NCBI GenBank assembly: GCA_001464545.1
Contig: LNFC01000016.1
Coordinates: forward strand, 43,679 to 107,678
Length of the DNA stretch: 64,000 nt
From: Acidobacteria bacterium Ga0077551
GTDB lineage: Bacteria; Pseudomonadota; Alphaproteobacteria; Caulobacterales; Hyphomonadaceae
Reading direction: 5' to 3'
In this document: in pieces, positions 1 through 10,113 of the stretch
Layout of the letters: each line of letters begins with the position of its first letter
Position numbering within the stretch: position 1 is the first letter of the stretch
Notes under the pieces: generated by a model
Seen by the model: the letters and a program-made list of their open reading frames with translations, nothing else
The model's database searches: none
What the model was told of the DNA's origin: nothing
Translations under genes and position numbers: made by a program

Positions 1-473
1 TGCGCATGCGGCCTGACCGGGTCATCCTCGGTGAGGTGCGCTCGGAAGAAGCGTTCGACATGTTGCAGGCGATGAACACCGGCCACGAAGGTTCGATGGC
101 GACGATCCACGCCAACAATCCGCGCGACGCGCTGACCCGTCTCGAGCAGATGGTGATGATGGGCGGCATGAAGATATCCGAAGAGGCCATCCGTGGACAG
201 ATAGCCTCGGCCGTGAACTTCATCGTGCAGGCGACGCGCCTCTCGGATGGCTCACGCAAGGTCGTCTCGATTGCCGAGATCACCGGCATGGAAGGCTCGG
301 TCGTGCAGCTGCAGGAAATCTTCCGGTTCGAGCGGACCGGCACGGCGGAGAACGGCAAGGTGCTGGGCCATTTCGCGGCGACCGGTCTGCGCCCGAAATT
401 CCTCGACGAGATGGAGCGGCGGGGTGTGCACATGCCGGCGGGCCTGTTCGATCCGTCCAGCAAGTTCTCGTAG
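1..473 (+). CDS. cpaF: CpaF/TadA-type pilus assembly ATPase, C-terminal part (truncated by window edge)
   Basis: This is the C-terminal part of a type II/IV secretion ATPase; the reading frame is open from base 3 and the 5' end lies outside the window. The Walker B-like segment ILGEVR is followed by the family His box ([14 protein letters not shown]) and the DALTRLE helix, as in CpaF/TadA of Tad (Flp) pilus systems. The ATPase is cytoplasmic and drives pilin export together with the membrane proteins TadB and TadC, which follow immediately (12 bp to tadB). About 155 residues are visible, so only the C-terminal third of the protein can be judged. Confidence 0.93.
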   Translation, partial: RMRPDRVILGEVRSEEAFDMLQAMNTGHEGSMATIHANNPRDALTRLEQMVMMGGMKISEEAIRGQIASAVNFIVQATRLSDGSRKVVSIAEITGMEGSVVQLQEIFRFERTGTAENGKVLGHFAATGLRPKFLDEMERRGVHMPAGLFDPSSKFS

Positions 474-485
474 GAGGCCGCACGC

Positions 486-1469
486 GTGCCGGGCCTGGCG
501 GACCTCATGAGCTTTGATGCCTCGCTGATCATCCCGGCGATCATGGCGATGGGCGCGGTGTTCATGGCCATCCAGTCCGTCCTCGGATTGGTTTCGAACG
601 CGCAGACGCAGCGGATCGTCAACCGCCGCCTGCAGTTCAAGGAGCGTTACGCGACGCATAACGAGGCGATGATCGAGCTGCGAAAGAGCCGGGGGCTCGA
701 CCGTGAGGGCAATCTGGCGATGTCGCTGCGCTGGCTGAACCAGTTGATCGTGCGTTCGGGACTGAAGTTCGAGCCAGCGAAATGGGTCGCCATGTCCGCA
801 GCGGGTTCGCTGATCCCGGCGGGAGCGGCTTGGTACTATGCGGGCGGGCTCTGGGTTGCTGTTCCGGTCTATTTCGCTGGGTTCGCGCTCGCCCCGCTGG
901 TGGTCATCAATCACCTCGCGGCTCAGCGCGCCAAGAAGCTGGCGACGCAACTCCCGGACGCTCTGCAGATTGTCTGCCGCAGCCTTGAGGCCGGGCATCC
1001 GGTGGCGACGGCGGTGGCGCTGGTGGCCCGCGAGATGCCGGATCCGATCGGCACGGAGTTCGGCATGACGGCGGACGAGGTGTCCTACGGCATGTCGCTG
1101 ACCAACGCGGTGCAGCGGATGGCCGAGCGGGCAGGCGATCCGGATGTCGAGCTGTTTGCGGCCACCGTGCGCCTGCAGGAGAAGACCGGCGGCAATCTCA
1201 CCGAACTGCTGAAGGCGAATACCGATACCATCCGTGGGCGGCAGACCATGCGCCTCAAGGTGCGGGCCGCCTCATCCGAAGGGCGGACGTCCGCGATGAT
1301 CCTGACTTCGGCGCCGTTCATGGTGATGGGCGCCATCCACATGCTGCGCCCTCAATTCTACGGCAACGTGATCAGTGATCCGCTGATCCAGTATGGCTTC
1401 GCGGGGCTGCTGGTGTGGATGATCATCGGCAACATCGTCATGAACAAGATGATCAACTTCAAGATGTGA
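486..1469 (+). CDS. tadB: Tad pilus inner-membrane protein TadB (T2SSF domain)
   Basis: This 327-residue integral membrane protein belongs to the GspF/TadB family and forms the inner-membrane platform on which the CpaF ATPase works. A hydrophobic segment lies near residues 14-36, a pair of segments near 100-140, the type II secretion F domain near 150-290 and a final membrane segment at the C-terminus. The start chosen is GTG at 486, because a GGAGG sits at good spacing just upstream; an in-frame ATG at 507 is the alternative. It lies between cpaF and tadC on the same strand. Confidence 0.9.
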   Translation: MPGLADLMSFDASLIIPAIMAMGAVFMAIQSVLGLVSNAQTQRIVNRRLQFKERYATHNEAMIELRKSRGLDREGNLAMSLRWLNQLIVRSGLKFEPAKWVAMSAAGSLIPAGAAWYYAGGLWVAVPVYFAGFALAPLVVINHLAAQRAKKLATQLPDALQIVCRSLEAGHPVATAVALVAREMPDPIGTEFGMTADEVSYGMSLTNAVQRMAERAGDPDVELFAATVRLQEKTGGNLTELLKANTDTIRGRQTMRLKVRAASSEGRTSAMILTSAPFMVMGAIHMLRPQFYGNVISDPLIQYGFAGLLVWMIIGNIVMNKMINFKM

Positions 1470-1479
1470 TGCGCGCGCG

Positions 1480-2421
1480 ATGAGCATGTCCTTCCTCTCA
1501 GGCCCTGTCGTTCCCGCCGCGCTCTTCGTGCTGGCGATGCTGATCGCGATTCCCGGCGTCGTGTCGTTCCTGCGCAACCGGAAGGCTGACGAAGATGTCA
1601 GCCGCCGCCTGACGCGCCGCAATCCGGATGCCATCGACCAGCCCCAGCGCGGCGGCAGCCTGATCGGCCGCGCCGTGATGGGGCTCGCCGACAATGCCGC
1701 GCCCACCGAGGGCGAGGAAGTCAACGCGGTGCGCGGCAAGCTCAATCTCGCGGGCTTCACGCAGAAGAATGCCGTCTCGCGCTATTTCGCGGCGCGCTTT
1801 ATCTGCGTGGTCATTCCGCAGATCGCACTGTTCTTCTCGCTGCCTTACTTTGCCGGCCTGCCGAAATACGCACCCGTCGGCGCCTCCATCCTGCTGGTGC
1901 TGATCGGCCTTGCCGCGCCGGGGATGTTCCTTGATGCGCAGATCAAGAAGCGCAGGCAGGCGGCTTCGCTCGGCTTTCCGGACATGATGGACCTGATGGT
2001 GGCCTGCGTCGAAGCAGGCCTTAGCCTCGATGCGTCGGTCCAGCGCGTGGGGGAGGAGTTGGAGCTGCGCCACCCGATCATCTCCGGCCATATGCGCACG
2101 CTGTCGCTGGAGCTTCGGGCGGGCCGGGCGCGCAAGACGGCGTGGCGCGCTTTTGCCGACCGGTTGGCGCTGGAGGAGGCCGGATCGCTCGCCACGATGC
2201 TGCGCCAGGCCGAGGAAATGGGCACCAGCCTCGGCCAGACCCTGCGCGTATTCTCGGCTGACATGCGCCAGCGCCGTATCCTGTATGCCGAGGAAAAGGC
2301 CATGGCGCTGCCCGCCAAGCTGACGTTGCCCTTGATTTTCTTTGTGTTTCCCGTCCTTCTGGGCGTACTGACGCTGCCAGCGGTCGTGATGTTGGGCAGA
2401 ACCCTGCCGTCAACGGGCTAG
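1480..2421 (+). CDS. tadC: Tad pilus inner-membrane protein TadC (T2SSF domain)
   Basis: This 313-residue paralogue of TadB has an N-terminal membrane segment, a pair of membrane segments near residues 105-155, a T2SSF domain with the typical DLMVACVEAGLSLD helix, and a C-terminal membrane anchor. TadB and TadC together form the inner-membrane platform of the Flp pilus machine. It starts 10 bp after tadB and is probably in the same transcript. An ATG at 1486 is a second possible start; no strong ribosome binding site separates the two. Confidence 0.9.
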   Translation: MSMSFLSGPVVPAALFVLAMLIAIPGVVSFLRNRKADEDVSRRLTRRNPDAIDQPQRGGSLIGRAVMGLADNAAPTEGEEVNAVRGKLNLAGFTQKNAVSRYFAARFICVVIPQIALFFSLPYFAGLPKYAPVGASILLVLIGLAAPGMFLDAQIKKRRQAASLGFPDMMDLMVACVEAGLSLDASVQRVGEELELRHPIISGHMRTLSLELRAGRARKTAWRAFADRLALEEAGSLATMLRQAEEMGTSLGQTLRVFSADMRQRRILYAEEKAMALPAKLTLPLIFFVFPVLLGVLTLPAVVMLGRTLPSTG

Positions 2422-2453
2422 GCGAAGCGCGGCCAGATTGCTAGGGAACGCGC

Positions 2454-3410
2454 ATGGCAACCTATCTCGAATTCGAAAAACCGATCGCCGAGCTCGATTC
2501 CAAGATCGCCGAACTGGAAGCCCTTGCGGCGCGCAAGGATGGTCCGGCGATCACCGACGAGTTGACCAAGCTGAAGACAAAGTCAGCCAAACAGCTGAAG
2601 CAGATTTACTCTGAACTCGACGCTTGGCGCATCACGCAGGTGGCGCGCCATCCCGACCGGCCCCACTTTTCAGACTTCATCGGCTCGATCTTCGAGGAGT
2701 TCGAGGAACTCGCCGGCGATCGCCATTTCGGCAATGACGAAGCGATCATCGGCGGGCTTGCCCGTTTCCGTGGTCGCTCGGTCGTCATCATGGGCCACGA
2801 GAAAGGCCGCACCACTGAGAAGCGCCTGAAGCACAATTTCGGCATGGCGCACCCGGAAGGCTACCGGAAAGCCGTGCGCCTGATGGACCTCGCCGAGAAG
2901 TTCAACATGCCGGTCCTCAGCTTCCCCGATACCGCCGGCGCCTATCCCGGCAAGGGCGGCGAAGAGCGCGGCCAGGCTGAAGCAATTGCACGCGGCACGC
3001 AGCGCGGGCTGTCGCTCGGCGTTCCGTTCGTGACGCTGGTGATCGGTGAAGGCATGTCCGGCGGCGCCATCGGCATCGCGGCGGCCAACCGTGTACTGAT
3101 GATGGAGTACGCCATCTATTCGGTGATCTCGCCGGAAGGCTGCGCGTCGATCCTCTACCGCGACTCCTCGAAGGCCAACGAGGCCGCCCAGTCGATGGGC
3201 ATCACCGGGCCGGACCTTCTGAAACACAGGATCGTCGACAGCATTGTGAAAGAGCCTGTGGGCGGCGCGCACCGCGATCCGCAGCGCGCGATGGCCTCTG
3301 CCGCCAAGGCTCTCGATGCTGCGCTGCGCGACCTTGAAGGGCTGACGCCGGCGGAGCTTCGCCGCCAGCGCCGCGACCGGTTCTACGCGATTGGCCGTGA
3401 GGGGCTGTAG
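2454..3410 (+). CDS. accA: Acetyl-CoA carboxylase carboxyltransferase subunit alpha
   Basis: This is the 318-residue alpha subunit of acetyl-CoA carboxylase carboxyltransferase. With AccD it transfers the carboxyl group from biotin-AccB to acetyl-CoA to make malonyl-CoA, the first step of fatty acid synthesis. Length and order of motifs are standard: an N-terminal helical segment (FEKPIAELDSKI), the PHFSDFI region, the SFPDTAGAYPG loop and the GGAIGIAAANRV/SPEGCASIL core. AGGGAA sits seven bases before the ATG. Other fatty acid genes (plsX, fabH, fabD, fabG, acpP, fabF) occur further along the window. Confidence 0.97.
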   Translation: MATYLEFEKPIAELDSKIAELEALAARKDGPAITDELTKLKTKSAKQLKQIYSELDAWRITQVARHPDRPHFSDFIGSIFEEFEELAGDRHFGNDEAIIGGLARFRGRSVVIMGHEKGRTTEKRLKHNFGMAHPEGYRKAVRLMDLAEKFNMPVLSFPDTAGAYPGKGGEERGQAEAIARGTQRGLSLGVPFVTLVIGEGMSGGAIGIAAANRVLMMEYAIYSVISPEGCASILYRDSSKANEAAQSMGITGPDLLKHRIVDSIVKEPVGGAHRDPQRAMASAAKALDAALRDLEGLTPAELRRQRRDRFYAIGREGL

Positions 3411-3436
3411 CGCCCCTCTGCATCCGGTGCGCCGGC

Positions 3437-4369
3437 ATGGCTGAACAGGACTGGATCCGGCGCTACTTCACTCCGCTCGCCACTGCGCCGGGTGCAGCCC
3501 GGCTGACCGATGACACCGCCCAGCTGTCACCCGCCACGGGACCCGTCGTCATCACGACCGACGCCATGGTCGAGGGCGTGCATTTCCTCGGCAGTGATCC
3601 GATCGACACCATCGCGCGCAAGCTCGTGCGGGTGAACGTGTCCGACATCCTGGCCAGCGGCGCCGAACCGATCGAAGCCTTGCTGACACTCGGCTGGCCG
3701 TCCGTTCGGAGCGAAGCCGAACTCGCCGGCTTTGCCGCGGCACTGGGCGACGAACTCGCCCTTTGGGGCGCCTCCCTGATCGGCGGCGACACCGTGACCA
3801 ATCCCGGCGGCCTGTTTGTCTCCCTGACGCTGACGGGGCGATGCCTCGGCGCTGCACCCATCCGGCGCGGCGGCGCGCAGGCGGGCGACGAGTTGTGGGT
3901 GACCGGCGAGATGGGCGGGCCCCGGCGCGGCTTCCTGGCACGCGCGGCGGGTGAGCCCAGCACCTGGATCGCCAGCCTTCTCACGCCCGTTTTGCCGCCT
4001 GTGTCTGCGGCGGGTCTTCTGGTCCGCCATGCCTCTGCCGCGATGGATGTGTCCGACGGCTTGCTTGGCGACGCTGGAACGCTGGCAGGGGCGTCCGGAG
4101 CGGGGGCCGAGATCGCCCTCGAATCAGTGCCCTATGCCGGCGGAGCTTCCAGTCTGGCTGAAAGGCTCGATCTCGCGACCTGGGGCGATGACTACCAGCT
4201 GCTGTTCGCGGCCCGCCCCGAAAACGCTGCCGGTTTGCTTGTGGACGCGCGGGAACTGGGCATCCGGATTTCGCGCATCGGACGGATCCGGGCGGAGCCG
4301 GGCCTCGCGGCGACCTTCGAAAATCGCCCCGTTAACCTCCCGGAAACCGTCGCCTACCAGCATGGCTAG
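3437..4369 (+). CDS. thiL: Thiamine-monophosphate kinase
   Basis: This 310-residue protein of the PurM/ThiL fold phosphorylates thiamine monophosphate to thiamine pyrophosphate using ATP in the cytoplasm. The N-terminal DDTAQLS and TTDAMVEGVHF motifs, the NVSDILASGAEP metal-binding loop, the GGDT motif and the late MDVSDGLLGD and GDDYQLL motifs are all present and in order. It follows accA after 26 bp. In many proteobacteria thiL follows nusB and ribH; neither is in this window. Confidence 0.95.
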   Translation: MAEQDWIRRYFTPLATAPGAARLTDDTAQLSPATGPVVITTDAMVEGVHFLGSDPIDTIARKLVRVNVSDILASGAEPIEALLTLGWPSVRSEAELAGFAAALGDELALWGASLIGGDTVTNPGGLFVSLTLTGRCLGAAPIRRGGAQAGDELWVTGEMGGPRRGFLARAAGEPSTWIASLLTPVLPPVSAAGLLVRHASAAMDVSDGLLGDAGTLAGASGAGAEIALESVPYAGGASSLAERLDLATWGDDYQLLFAARPENAAGLLVDARELGIRISRIGRIRAEPGLAATFENRPVNLPETVAYQHG

Positions 4370-4460
4370 TATCGGAATGTCCGTCACTCGCCCATAAAGT
4401 GAGCCAAGTTGCACCCTGGGGGGCCGGCTGGCAGGCAGAACCGTCGTTAAAAGACGCCGC

Positions 4461-4480
4461 AGCCCTGCCTTCGCGGGGCT
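4461..4480 (+). other. Stem-loop between thiL and hppA
   Basis: An 8-bp stem (4461-4468 with 4473-4480, one G-T wobble) closes a CTTC loop. There is no T-run after it, so it is not a classical terminator. It lies about 30 bases upstream of the hppA start and could act as a leader hairpin or a weak end for the thiL transcript. Confidence 0.35.
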
Positions 4481-4511
4481 GACTGGCACTAGGGGTTAGG
4501 AAGGAAAGCCG

Positions 4512-6686
4512 ATGACTTGGTACTTACTCGCGCTAGGAGCGGGCTTCCTGTCAGTCGCCTATGGCTACTGGCAGATCACATCCATCATGAAAGCGCCCTC
4601 GGGCAATCCGCGCATGATCGAGATCGCTCAGGCGATCCAGGAAGGCGCCAACGCGTATCTCAGCCGCCAGTATCGCACCATCGCCATGGTTGGCGCGGGC
4701 GTTGCTGTTCTCCTGTTCTTCCTGCTGGGCTGGAAAGCCATGCTGGGCTTCCTCGTCGGCGCTGTGCTCTCGGGCCTTGCCGGTTTCATCGGCATGCTCG
4801 TCTCCGTGCGGGCCAACGTGCGCACCACGGAAGCCTCCCGCAAGGGCCTCAACGAAGGCCTGCAAATGGCGTTCAAATCGGGCGCCGTTACCGGTATGCT
4901 CGTGGTCGGCCTCGCTCTCCTGGGTATCGTTGGCTATTACGGCCTGCTGACCGGCCCGCTCGGCCTGTCGCTGACGGATGAAGGCCAGAAACGCCAAATC
5001 ATCGACGCGCTTGTGTCGCTCGGTTTCGGCGCTTCGCTGATCTCGATCTTCGCCCGTCTCGGCGGCGGTATCTTCACCAAGGGTGCAGATGTCGGCGGCG
5101 ACATGGTCGGCAAGGTCGAAGCCGGCATTCCGGAAGATGATCCGCGCAACCCCGCCACCATCGCCGACAACGTCGGCGACAACGTCGGCGACTGCGCCGG
5201 CATGGCGGCGGACCTGTTCGAGACCTACGCGGTGACGCTCGTCGCCACGATGGTTCTCGGCGGCATCTACTTCGCAGCAACGCCGTACATCGGCGAAATC
5301 ATGATGCTGCCCCTCGCCATCGGCGCGGTCTGCATCGTCACCTCGATCATCGGCACTTTCTTTGCCACCCTGTCGAAGGGCTCCACGGATATCATGGGCG
5401 CGCTCTACAAGGCGCTCATCGTTACCGGCGTTCTCTCCGTCGGCGGTCTTGCGATTGCCCTCGAAACCGTCCTTCCGGGCGGTCTCGCTGGTACGCTTGA
5501 CGGTGCCGGCGCCTTGCTTGGCCTCGTCAATCCGGTCACCGGCGAACCTGCCGACATCACCGGCTGGAAGCTCTTCGCTTGCGGCGTGGCCGGCCTCTTC
5601 GTCACGCTGCTGATCGTCGTCGTCACGGCCTACTACACGGAGACCAAGTACCGTCCCGTCCGCTCGATCGCGAAAGCCTCCGAGTCCGGCCACGGCACGA
5701 ACGTCATCCAGGGCCTTGCTGTCTCTCTCGAAGCCACCGCGCTTCCGGCGCTGATCATCATCGGCGGCATCCTGCTGACCTTCAACCTGGCCGGCCTCTA
5801 CGGCATCGCCATCGCCACCACCACCATGCTCGGCGTTGCCGGCATGATCGTGGCGCTCGACGCCTTCGGTCCGGTCACGGACAATGCCGGCGGCATTGCT
5901 GAAATGGCAGAGCTGCCTTCGGAAGTCCGCAAGACAACCGACGCACTCGACGCTGTCGGCAATACGACCAAGGCTGTCACGAAAGGCTACGCGATCGGCT
6001 CTGCCGGTCTCGGCGCACTCGTGCTGTTTGCGGCGTATGCAGAAGACCTGAAATACTTCTCGGCCCGCGCCGTCGAAGGTTCGTTCTTCTACAATGTCAC
6101 CGTCGACTTCTCGATTGCCAACCCCTATGTCGTGGTCGGCCTGCTGTTCGGCGGGCTTCTGCCCTTCGTGTTCGGCGGCATGTCGATGATGGCCGTGGGC
6201 CGCGCAGCTCAGTCGGTGGTGGAGGAAGTCCGCCGCCAGTTCCGCGAAAAGCCGGGCATCATGCTGGGTACGGAGAAGCCGGACTATGGCCGCGCCGTGG
6301 ATATGCTGACCCAGGCGGCGATCAAGGAAATGATCGTTCCGTCGCTTCTTCCGGTGCTCTCGCCCATCGTGCTCTTCGTCGCGATCTACCTGATCGCGGG
6401 TTCGGGCGCGGCGCTTGCCTCGGTTGGCGCCATGCTTCTCGGCGTGATCGTGACCGGCCTGTTCGTGGCCATCTCGATGACCTCGGGCGGCGGCGCATGG
6501 GACAACGCCAAGAAGTACATCGAAGACGGCCACCATGGCGGCAAGGGCTCCGAAGCCCACAAGGCTGCCATCACGGGCGATACGGTGGGTGACCCCTACA
6601 AGGACACCTCCGGCCCTGCCGTGAACCCGATGATCAAGATCACCAACATCGTGGCGCTCCTGATGCTCGCCGTGCTCGCGCACTAG
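4512..6686 (+). CDS. hppA: K+-independent membrane-bound proton-translocating pyrophosphatase
   Basis: This 724-residue polytopic membrane enzyme couples hydrolysis of pyrophosphate to proton pumping across the inner membrane. The substrate loop includes [20 protein letters not shown] and the [13 protein letters not shown] repeat, and the C-terminal part has [14 protein letters not shown] and [12 protein letters not shown]. Residues 483-488 read GNTTKA: Lys487 sits at the position that is Ala in K+-dependent enzymes, so the K+-independent subtype is predicted from established family rules. It stands alone, with an AGGAAAG ribosome binding site before the ATG and a strong terminator directly after it. 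Confidence 0.97.
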   Translation: MTWYLLALGAGFLSVAYGYWQITSIMKAPSGNPRMIEIAQAIQEGANAYLSRQYRTIAMVGAGVAVLLFFLLGWKAMLGFLVGAVLSGLAGFIGMLVSVRANVRTTEASRKGLNEGLQMAFKSGAVTGMLVVGLALLGIVGYYGLLTGPLGLSLTDEGQKRQIIDALVSLGFGASLISIFARLGGGIFTKGADVGGDMVGKVEAGIPEDDPRNPATIADNVGDNVGDCAGMAADLFETYAVTLVATMVLGGIYFAATPYIGEIMMLPLAIGAVCIVTSIIGTFFATLSKGSTDIMGALYKALIVTGVLSVGGLAIALETVLPGGLAGTLDGAGALLGLVNPVTGEPADITGWKLFACGVAGLFVTLLIVVVTAYYTETKYRPVRSIAKASESGHGTNVIQGLAVSLEATALPALIIIGGILLTFNLAGLYGIAIATTTMLGVAGMIVALDAFGPVTDNAGGIAEMAELPSEVRKTTDALDAVGNTTKAVTKGYAIGSAGLGALVLFAAYAEDLKYFSARAVEGSFFYNVTVDFSIANPYVVVGLLFGGLLPFVFGGMSMMAVGRAAQSVVEEVRRQFREKPGIMLGTEKPDYGRAVDMLTQAAIKEMIVPSLLPVLSPIVLFVAIYLIAGSGAALASVGAMLLGVIVTGLFVAISMTSGGGAWDNAKKYIEDGHHGGKGSEAHKAAITGDTVGDPYKDTSGPAVNPMIKITNIVALLMLAVLAH

Positions 6687-6707
6687 ACATCCGGATACGG
6701 ATCAAAC

Positions 6708-6742
6708 GAAAGCCCCGGAACTTCGGTTCCGGGGCTTTTTCG
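6708..6742 (+). terminator. Rho-independent terminator after hppA
   Basis: A perfect 12-bp GC-rich stem (6710-6721 with 6726-6737) closes a TTCG tetraloop and runs into a T-stretch. It ends the hppA transcript. The A-stretch on the other side is weak, so it may serve the opposite strand gene (ending at 6769) only partly. Confidence 0.92.
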
Positions 6743-6768
6743 TTTTAAGCTGAATTTTAGCGCCGGAA

Positions 6769-7251
6769 TTACTGGCCCTGGCGTCCCGTCGGGTTGCCGG
6801 GTGTCGCTTCGTCGGTGTTCGGCAGGCGGACGCTGCCGACCGTGCCGAAGATCTGTTCCCAGAGGCCAAGCTCGCGGCCGCGTGTGGAAGTCTCGCGCGC
6901 GGCATAGCTGATCACCTGGCCATCTTCCTGCGTGTAGCGCAGGACTTCATCGACCTTGTCATCTTCGCTGAAACGGATGGCGGTGATCACGCGCTCGGCG
7001 ACCTTCGGCTTGTAGAAGGCCAGGCGTTCCTGCACGTCCGAGATGTAGAACCAGGTGTTGGTGTCGAACAGGCCCTTGGTCGAGGGCGATCCGAGCTGCG
7101 CCGTCACCGACGAGCGGGTATCTTCACCCGGCTTGATGTCGTAGGGCTGGACTTCGTCCGGGATGTAACCGTGGAAATCGCGTGCGGGCGTAAGGCACGC
7201 CGTCAGGGGCAGCGCGAGCAGGCTGACCGCCAGGATGGCACTTTTACGCAT
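6769..7251 (-). CDS. bamE: BamE-like outer membrane assembly lipoprotein (SmpA/OmlA family)
   Basis: This 160-residue lipoprotein has a lipobox (LTAC) ending at about residue 19. After it come features of the SmpA/OmlA fold: a GEDTRSSVTAQLGSPS helix-turn, a TWFYISD strand and the VITAIRF strand. BamE is a small accessory lipoprotein of the BAM complex, which inserts beta-barrel proteins into the outer membrane. The start at 7251 is chosen because the signal sequence begins there. It is transcribed divergently from the bc1 chaperone gene at 7327, a pairing common in alphaproteobacteria. The C-terminal 35 residues are low-complexity and probably disordered. Confidence 0.85.
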   Translation of the reverse strand: MRKSAILAVSLLALPLTACLTPARDFHGYIPDEVQPYDIKPGEDTRSSVTAQLGSPSTKGLFDTNTWFYISDVQERLAFYKPKVAERVITAIRFSEDDKVDEVLRYTQEDGQVISYAARETSTRGRELGLWEQIFGTVGSVRLPNTDEATPGNPTGRQGQ

Positions 7252-7326
7252 GGAGTCACTCCGGATGGGCTTTGACGTGTGAACTAGCGGCAGGTAACCG
7301 GGCTTGGCAAGCATGGGAGTACACCC

Positions 7327-7890
7327 TTGACGGCATTTTCGGGCAATTGGTTCCAGCGCCGTTCAGCGCGCCGGAAGGCTGCGGCTGAGGCCTATCGCGG
7401 CCTGCTGCGCCACGCGCTGGAGCCGGAATTCTATCTTTCCGGCGGTGTGCCGGACACCTTCGAGGGCCGGGCCGGAATGGTGACGGTCCTGACCAGCCTG
7501 GCCTGCGCGCGCCTGAGCCGGATCGAGGGTCCGGAGCCGGCGCGGTTGATCCTGCGGCTCGATGAGCTGGTGCTTGACGGGTTCGATGCCGCCTACCGGG
7601 AAAAGGGCGTCGGGGATGCCTCGATTGCCCGGAAAGTCCGCAAGCTGGCGCAAGGCCACGCGGGCCTGGGAAAGGCCCTGTTTGCCGCCCTGACGGGGGC
7701 AGAGGGGGCCGAGCCCATCGACGCCATCCTGCGCCGCAACGGGGTCGCCCGGCCGGAAAAGGCCGGCGCGCTGGCCGAATCGGTGCGGACCCTCAGCGCT
7801 CATCTCGCGGGGCAGCCGGATAGCGAAATTCTCCACGGCCGGTTCAACTGGATCGGCGCAACCGCCGGGCAGGGCGCCGCGCAACGCTGA
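7327..7890 (+). CDS. Ubiquinol-cytochrome c chaperone family protein (CBP3-like)
   Basis: This 187-residue protein resembles the Cbp3/UQCC1 family, which assists assembly of cytochrome b in the bc1 complex. Recognisable features are the AYRGLLRHALEPEFY opening, a DTFEGRAGMVTVL segment, the LDELVLDGFDAAYRE core and the GVGDASIARKVRKLAQ helix. The start is TTG at 7327 with GGGAG upstream; no ATG fits. In related genomes a DUF177/YceD gene usually sits between this gene and plsX. Here only 95 bp separates them, so that gene is absent at this place. Confidence 0.85.
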   Translation: MTAFSGNWFQRRSARRKAAAEAYRGLLRHALEPEFYLSGGVPDTFEGRAGMVTVLTSLACARLSRIEGPEPARLILRLDELVLDGFDAAYREKGVGDASIARKVRKLAQGHAGLGKALFAALTGAEGAEPIDAILRRNGVARPEKAGALAESVRTLSAHLAGQPDSEILHGRFNWIGATAGQGAAQR

Positions 7891-7985
7891 CATGCGCCGC
7901 ACGTCGCCCGTTGCCTTGCCCCCCGGCGACGCTTAAACCACGGCAAAATACGTAGATCTGGCCACTCATGCAGGCACAGGACCGG

Positions 7986-9017
7986 ATGAACCCCTCGCAG
8001 ACGCTTTCGATAGACGCCATGGGCGGAGACAATGCGCCGCGCATCGTCGTCGACGGGGTTGCCGAGTTCCTGGAAAGCCGCCCGAACATGAAGGCGCTGC
8101 TGCACGGCGACGAGGCGCAGCTCGCGCCCCTGATGGCCGGCCGCGCCGTGCTGCAAGCCCGCGCCACGCTGGTGCATGCCGCCGAAAAGATCACCAGCGA
8201 CATGAAACCCAGCCAGGCCCTGCGCCGCGGCAAGGGCACGTCGATGTGGAACGCCGTCGAGGCGATCCGGGACGGCAAGGCGGGGGCGTCTGTTTCGGCC
8301 GGCAATACCGGCGCGCTGATGGCGATGTCGATGCTGATCCTGCGCAAGATGGACGGCGTGCACCGCCCGGCGATGACGGCCGTCTGGCCGACGCTGCGCG
8401 GTCGCACGGTGGTTCTGGATGTCGGCGCCAATGTCGAGGCCGACGCCCAGCAACTCGTCACCTTCGCGATCATGGGCGAAGCCTTCGCACGCGCCACTCT
8501 CGGTATCGCAAAGCCGACCGTTGGCCTGCTGAACATCGGCTCGGAAGAGATGAAGGGCCATGAGGAAGTGCGCGAAGCGCACGAGTGGCTGCGCGCGGCC
8601 GGACTTGATCTGGATTATCGTGGTTTCATCGAAGGAGATGATATCTCGATGGGGATGGTCGATGTCGTCGTCACGGACGGCTTCACCGGAAACGTTGCCC
8701 TGAAAACAGGCGAAGGTGTCGCCCGGATGCTGGCCAGCCACATGCGGGAGGCATTCACGGAAAGTTTGATGTCGAAAGCGGGCGCCGTGCTTGCGATGAA
8801 CGGCCTGAAGCGCCTCAAATCGCTTATGGATCCAAGCAACGTGAATGGCGGCGTCCTGCTCGGCCTCGGCGGCATTTCGGTGAAGAGCCATGGCAGCGCC
8901 GATGCGCGCGGGTTCGCCCGGGCGTGTGAAATGGCTGCCGATCTGGCCGCCAGCGATTTCCAGGGCGAGATCGCAGCGAACCTCGGAAAAATTGGAACCG
9001 GCGGCGTCGCGGCCTGA
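7986..9017 (+). CDS. plsX: Phosphate acyltransferase PlsX
   Basis: This 343-residue enzyme makes acyl-phosphate from acyl-ACP; PlsY then uses it to acylate glycerol-3-phosphate. The N-terminal [14 protein letters not shown] motif, [31 protein letters not shown] and the C-terminal [15 protein letters not shown] are all characteristic. ATG 7986 puts the IDAMGGD motif at the usual distance from the N-terminus; ATG 7968 would add six residues. Its partner plsY is at 40050-40670 and fabH follows directly. Confidence 0.95.
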   Translation: MNPSQTLSIDAMGGDNAPRIVVDGVAEFLESRPNMKALLHGDEAQLAPLMAGRAVLQARATLVHAAEKITSDMKPSQALRRGKGTSMWNAVEAIRDGKAGASVSAGNTGALMAMSMLILRKMDGVHRPAMTAVWPTLRGRTVVLDVGANVEADAQQLVTFAIMGEAFARATLGIAKPTVGLLNIGSEEMKGHEEVREAHEWLRAAGLDLDYRGFIEGDDISMGMVDVVVTDGFTGNVALKTGEGVARMLASHMREAFTESLMSKAGAVLAMNGLKRLKSLMDPSNVNGGVLLGLGGISVKSHGSADARGFARACEMAADLAASDFQGEIAANLGKIGTGGVAA

Positions 9018-9050
9018 CGGCGGCACGCTGGATCGAAAGGAAGGATGAGG

Positions 9051-10022
9051 ATGGCGCGGCGCAGTTTTATTCTCGGTACCGGCAGCTACCTGCCCGAACG
9101 CGTACTGACCAACAAGGAACTCGCCCTGATGGTCGAGACCTCCGATGAGTGGATTCAGGAACGCACGGGCATCCGCCAGCGCCACATCGCCGCTGATGGC
9201 GAAGTCACGTCCGACATTGCCACCGCCGCCGCACGCCGGGCGCTGGCCGCCGCCGGCATCGACGCATCCCAGATCGACCTGATCGTACTCGCCACGACGA
9301 CTCCGGATCGCACATTCCCCGCCACGGCCACCGCCGTGCAGGCGAAGCTCGGCATCACGGGCGGCGCGGCGTTTGACGTTCAGGCCGTCTGTTCGGGTTT
9401 CCTGTTCGCGCTCGCGACCGCCGATTCCATGCTGAAGCAGGGCCTGTTCAAGCGGGCGCTGGTGATTGGCGCCGAGACGTTCACGCGCATCATCGACTGG
9501 TCGGACCGGGGCACCTGCGTCCTGTTCGGCGATGGCGGCGGAGCGGTGGTGATCGAAGTGCGCGTGGGCGAATTCGCCGACGACGAAGGCATCATCACGC
9601 ACCATATCCGCACCGACGGCTCGAAGTCGGATCTCCTCTATGTTGATGGCGGCGTCAGCTCCACCGGCACGATCGGGCATGTCCGGATGGAGGGAAACCG
9701 CGTCTTCAAACATGCCGTTGCCAACATCTCCTCGGCCATCGAAACGGTGCTCGCCGAGACAGGACTGACGTCTGCGGACATCGACTGGTTCGTGCCCCAC
9801 CAGGCCAACAAGCGCATCCTGGACGGCGTCGCGAAGAAGCTGAACATCCCGGAAGAGAAGGTCGTCATCACCGTCGACCAGCATGCCAACACCTCGGCGG
9901 CGTCCATTCCTCTGGCGCTCGACCACGCTGTCCGAACCGGGCGCGCCAAGCCTGGTGACCTCATCCTTTCGGAAGCGATGGGCGGCGGCTTCTCCTGGGG
10001 CGCCAGCCTCTTCCGTCTCTAG
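9051..10022 (+). CDS. fabH: Beta-ketoacyl-ACP synthase III
   Basis: This 323-residue enzyme condenses acetyl-CoA with malonyl-ACP to start type II fatty acid synthesis. The catalytic triad can be placed: Cys114 in AVCSGF, His250 in [10 protein letters not shown] and Asn280 in QHANTSAAS. The [10 protein letters not shown] glycine loop is also present. ATG 9051 has AAGGAAGG at proper spacing; the ATG at 9045 overlaps that ribosome binding site. The plsX-fabH-ihfA order is standard in alphaproteobacteria. Confidence 0.96.
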   Translation: MARRSFILGTGSYLPERVLTNKELALMVETSDEWIQERTGIRQRHIAADGEVTSDIATAAARRALAAAGIDASQIDLIVLATTTPDRTFPATATAVQAKLGITGGAAFDVQAVCSGFLFALATADSMLKQGLFKRALVIGAETFTRIIDWSDRGTCVLFGDGGGAVVIEVRVGEFADDEGIITHHIRTDGSKSDLLYVDGGVSSTGTIGHVRMEGNRVFKHAVANISSAIETVLAETGLTSADIDWFVPHQANKRILDGVAKKLNIPEEKVVITVDQHANTSAASIPLALDHAVRTGRAKPGDLILSEAMGGGFSWGASLFRL

Positions 10023-10113
10023 ACCTGACGGCCTGTTCCAGATTTCACTAACGCGTACGCTAGGAATTCGTTAAGATACCGGGCTTAGGCTTTCATGAAA
10101 GGCGAATGGGCAC

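Noticed and set aside
4551..6683. A 710-residue open frame on the minus strand
   Set aside because: It lies fully antisense to hppA and is rich in His, Arg, Glu and Asp without domains, as expected from the opposite strand of GC-rich coding DNA.
7800..9926. A 708-residue open frame on the minus strand
   Set aside because: It is antisense to plsX and fabH, which carry clear catalytic motifs.
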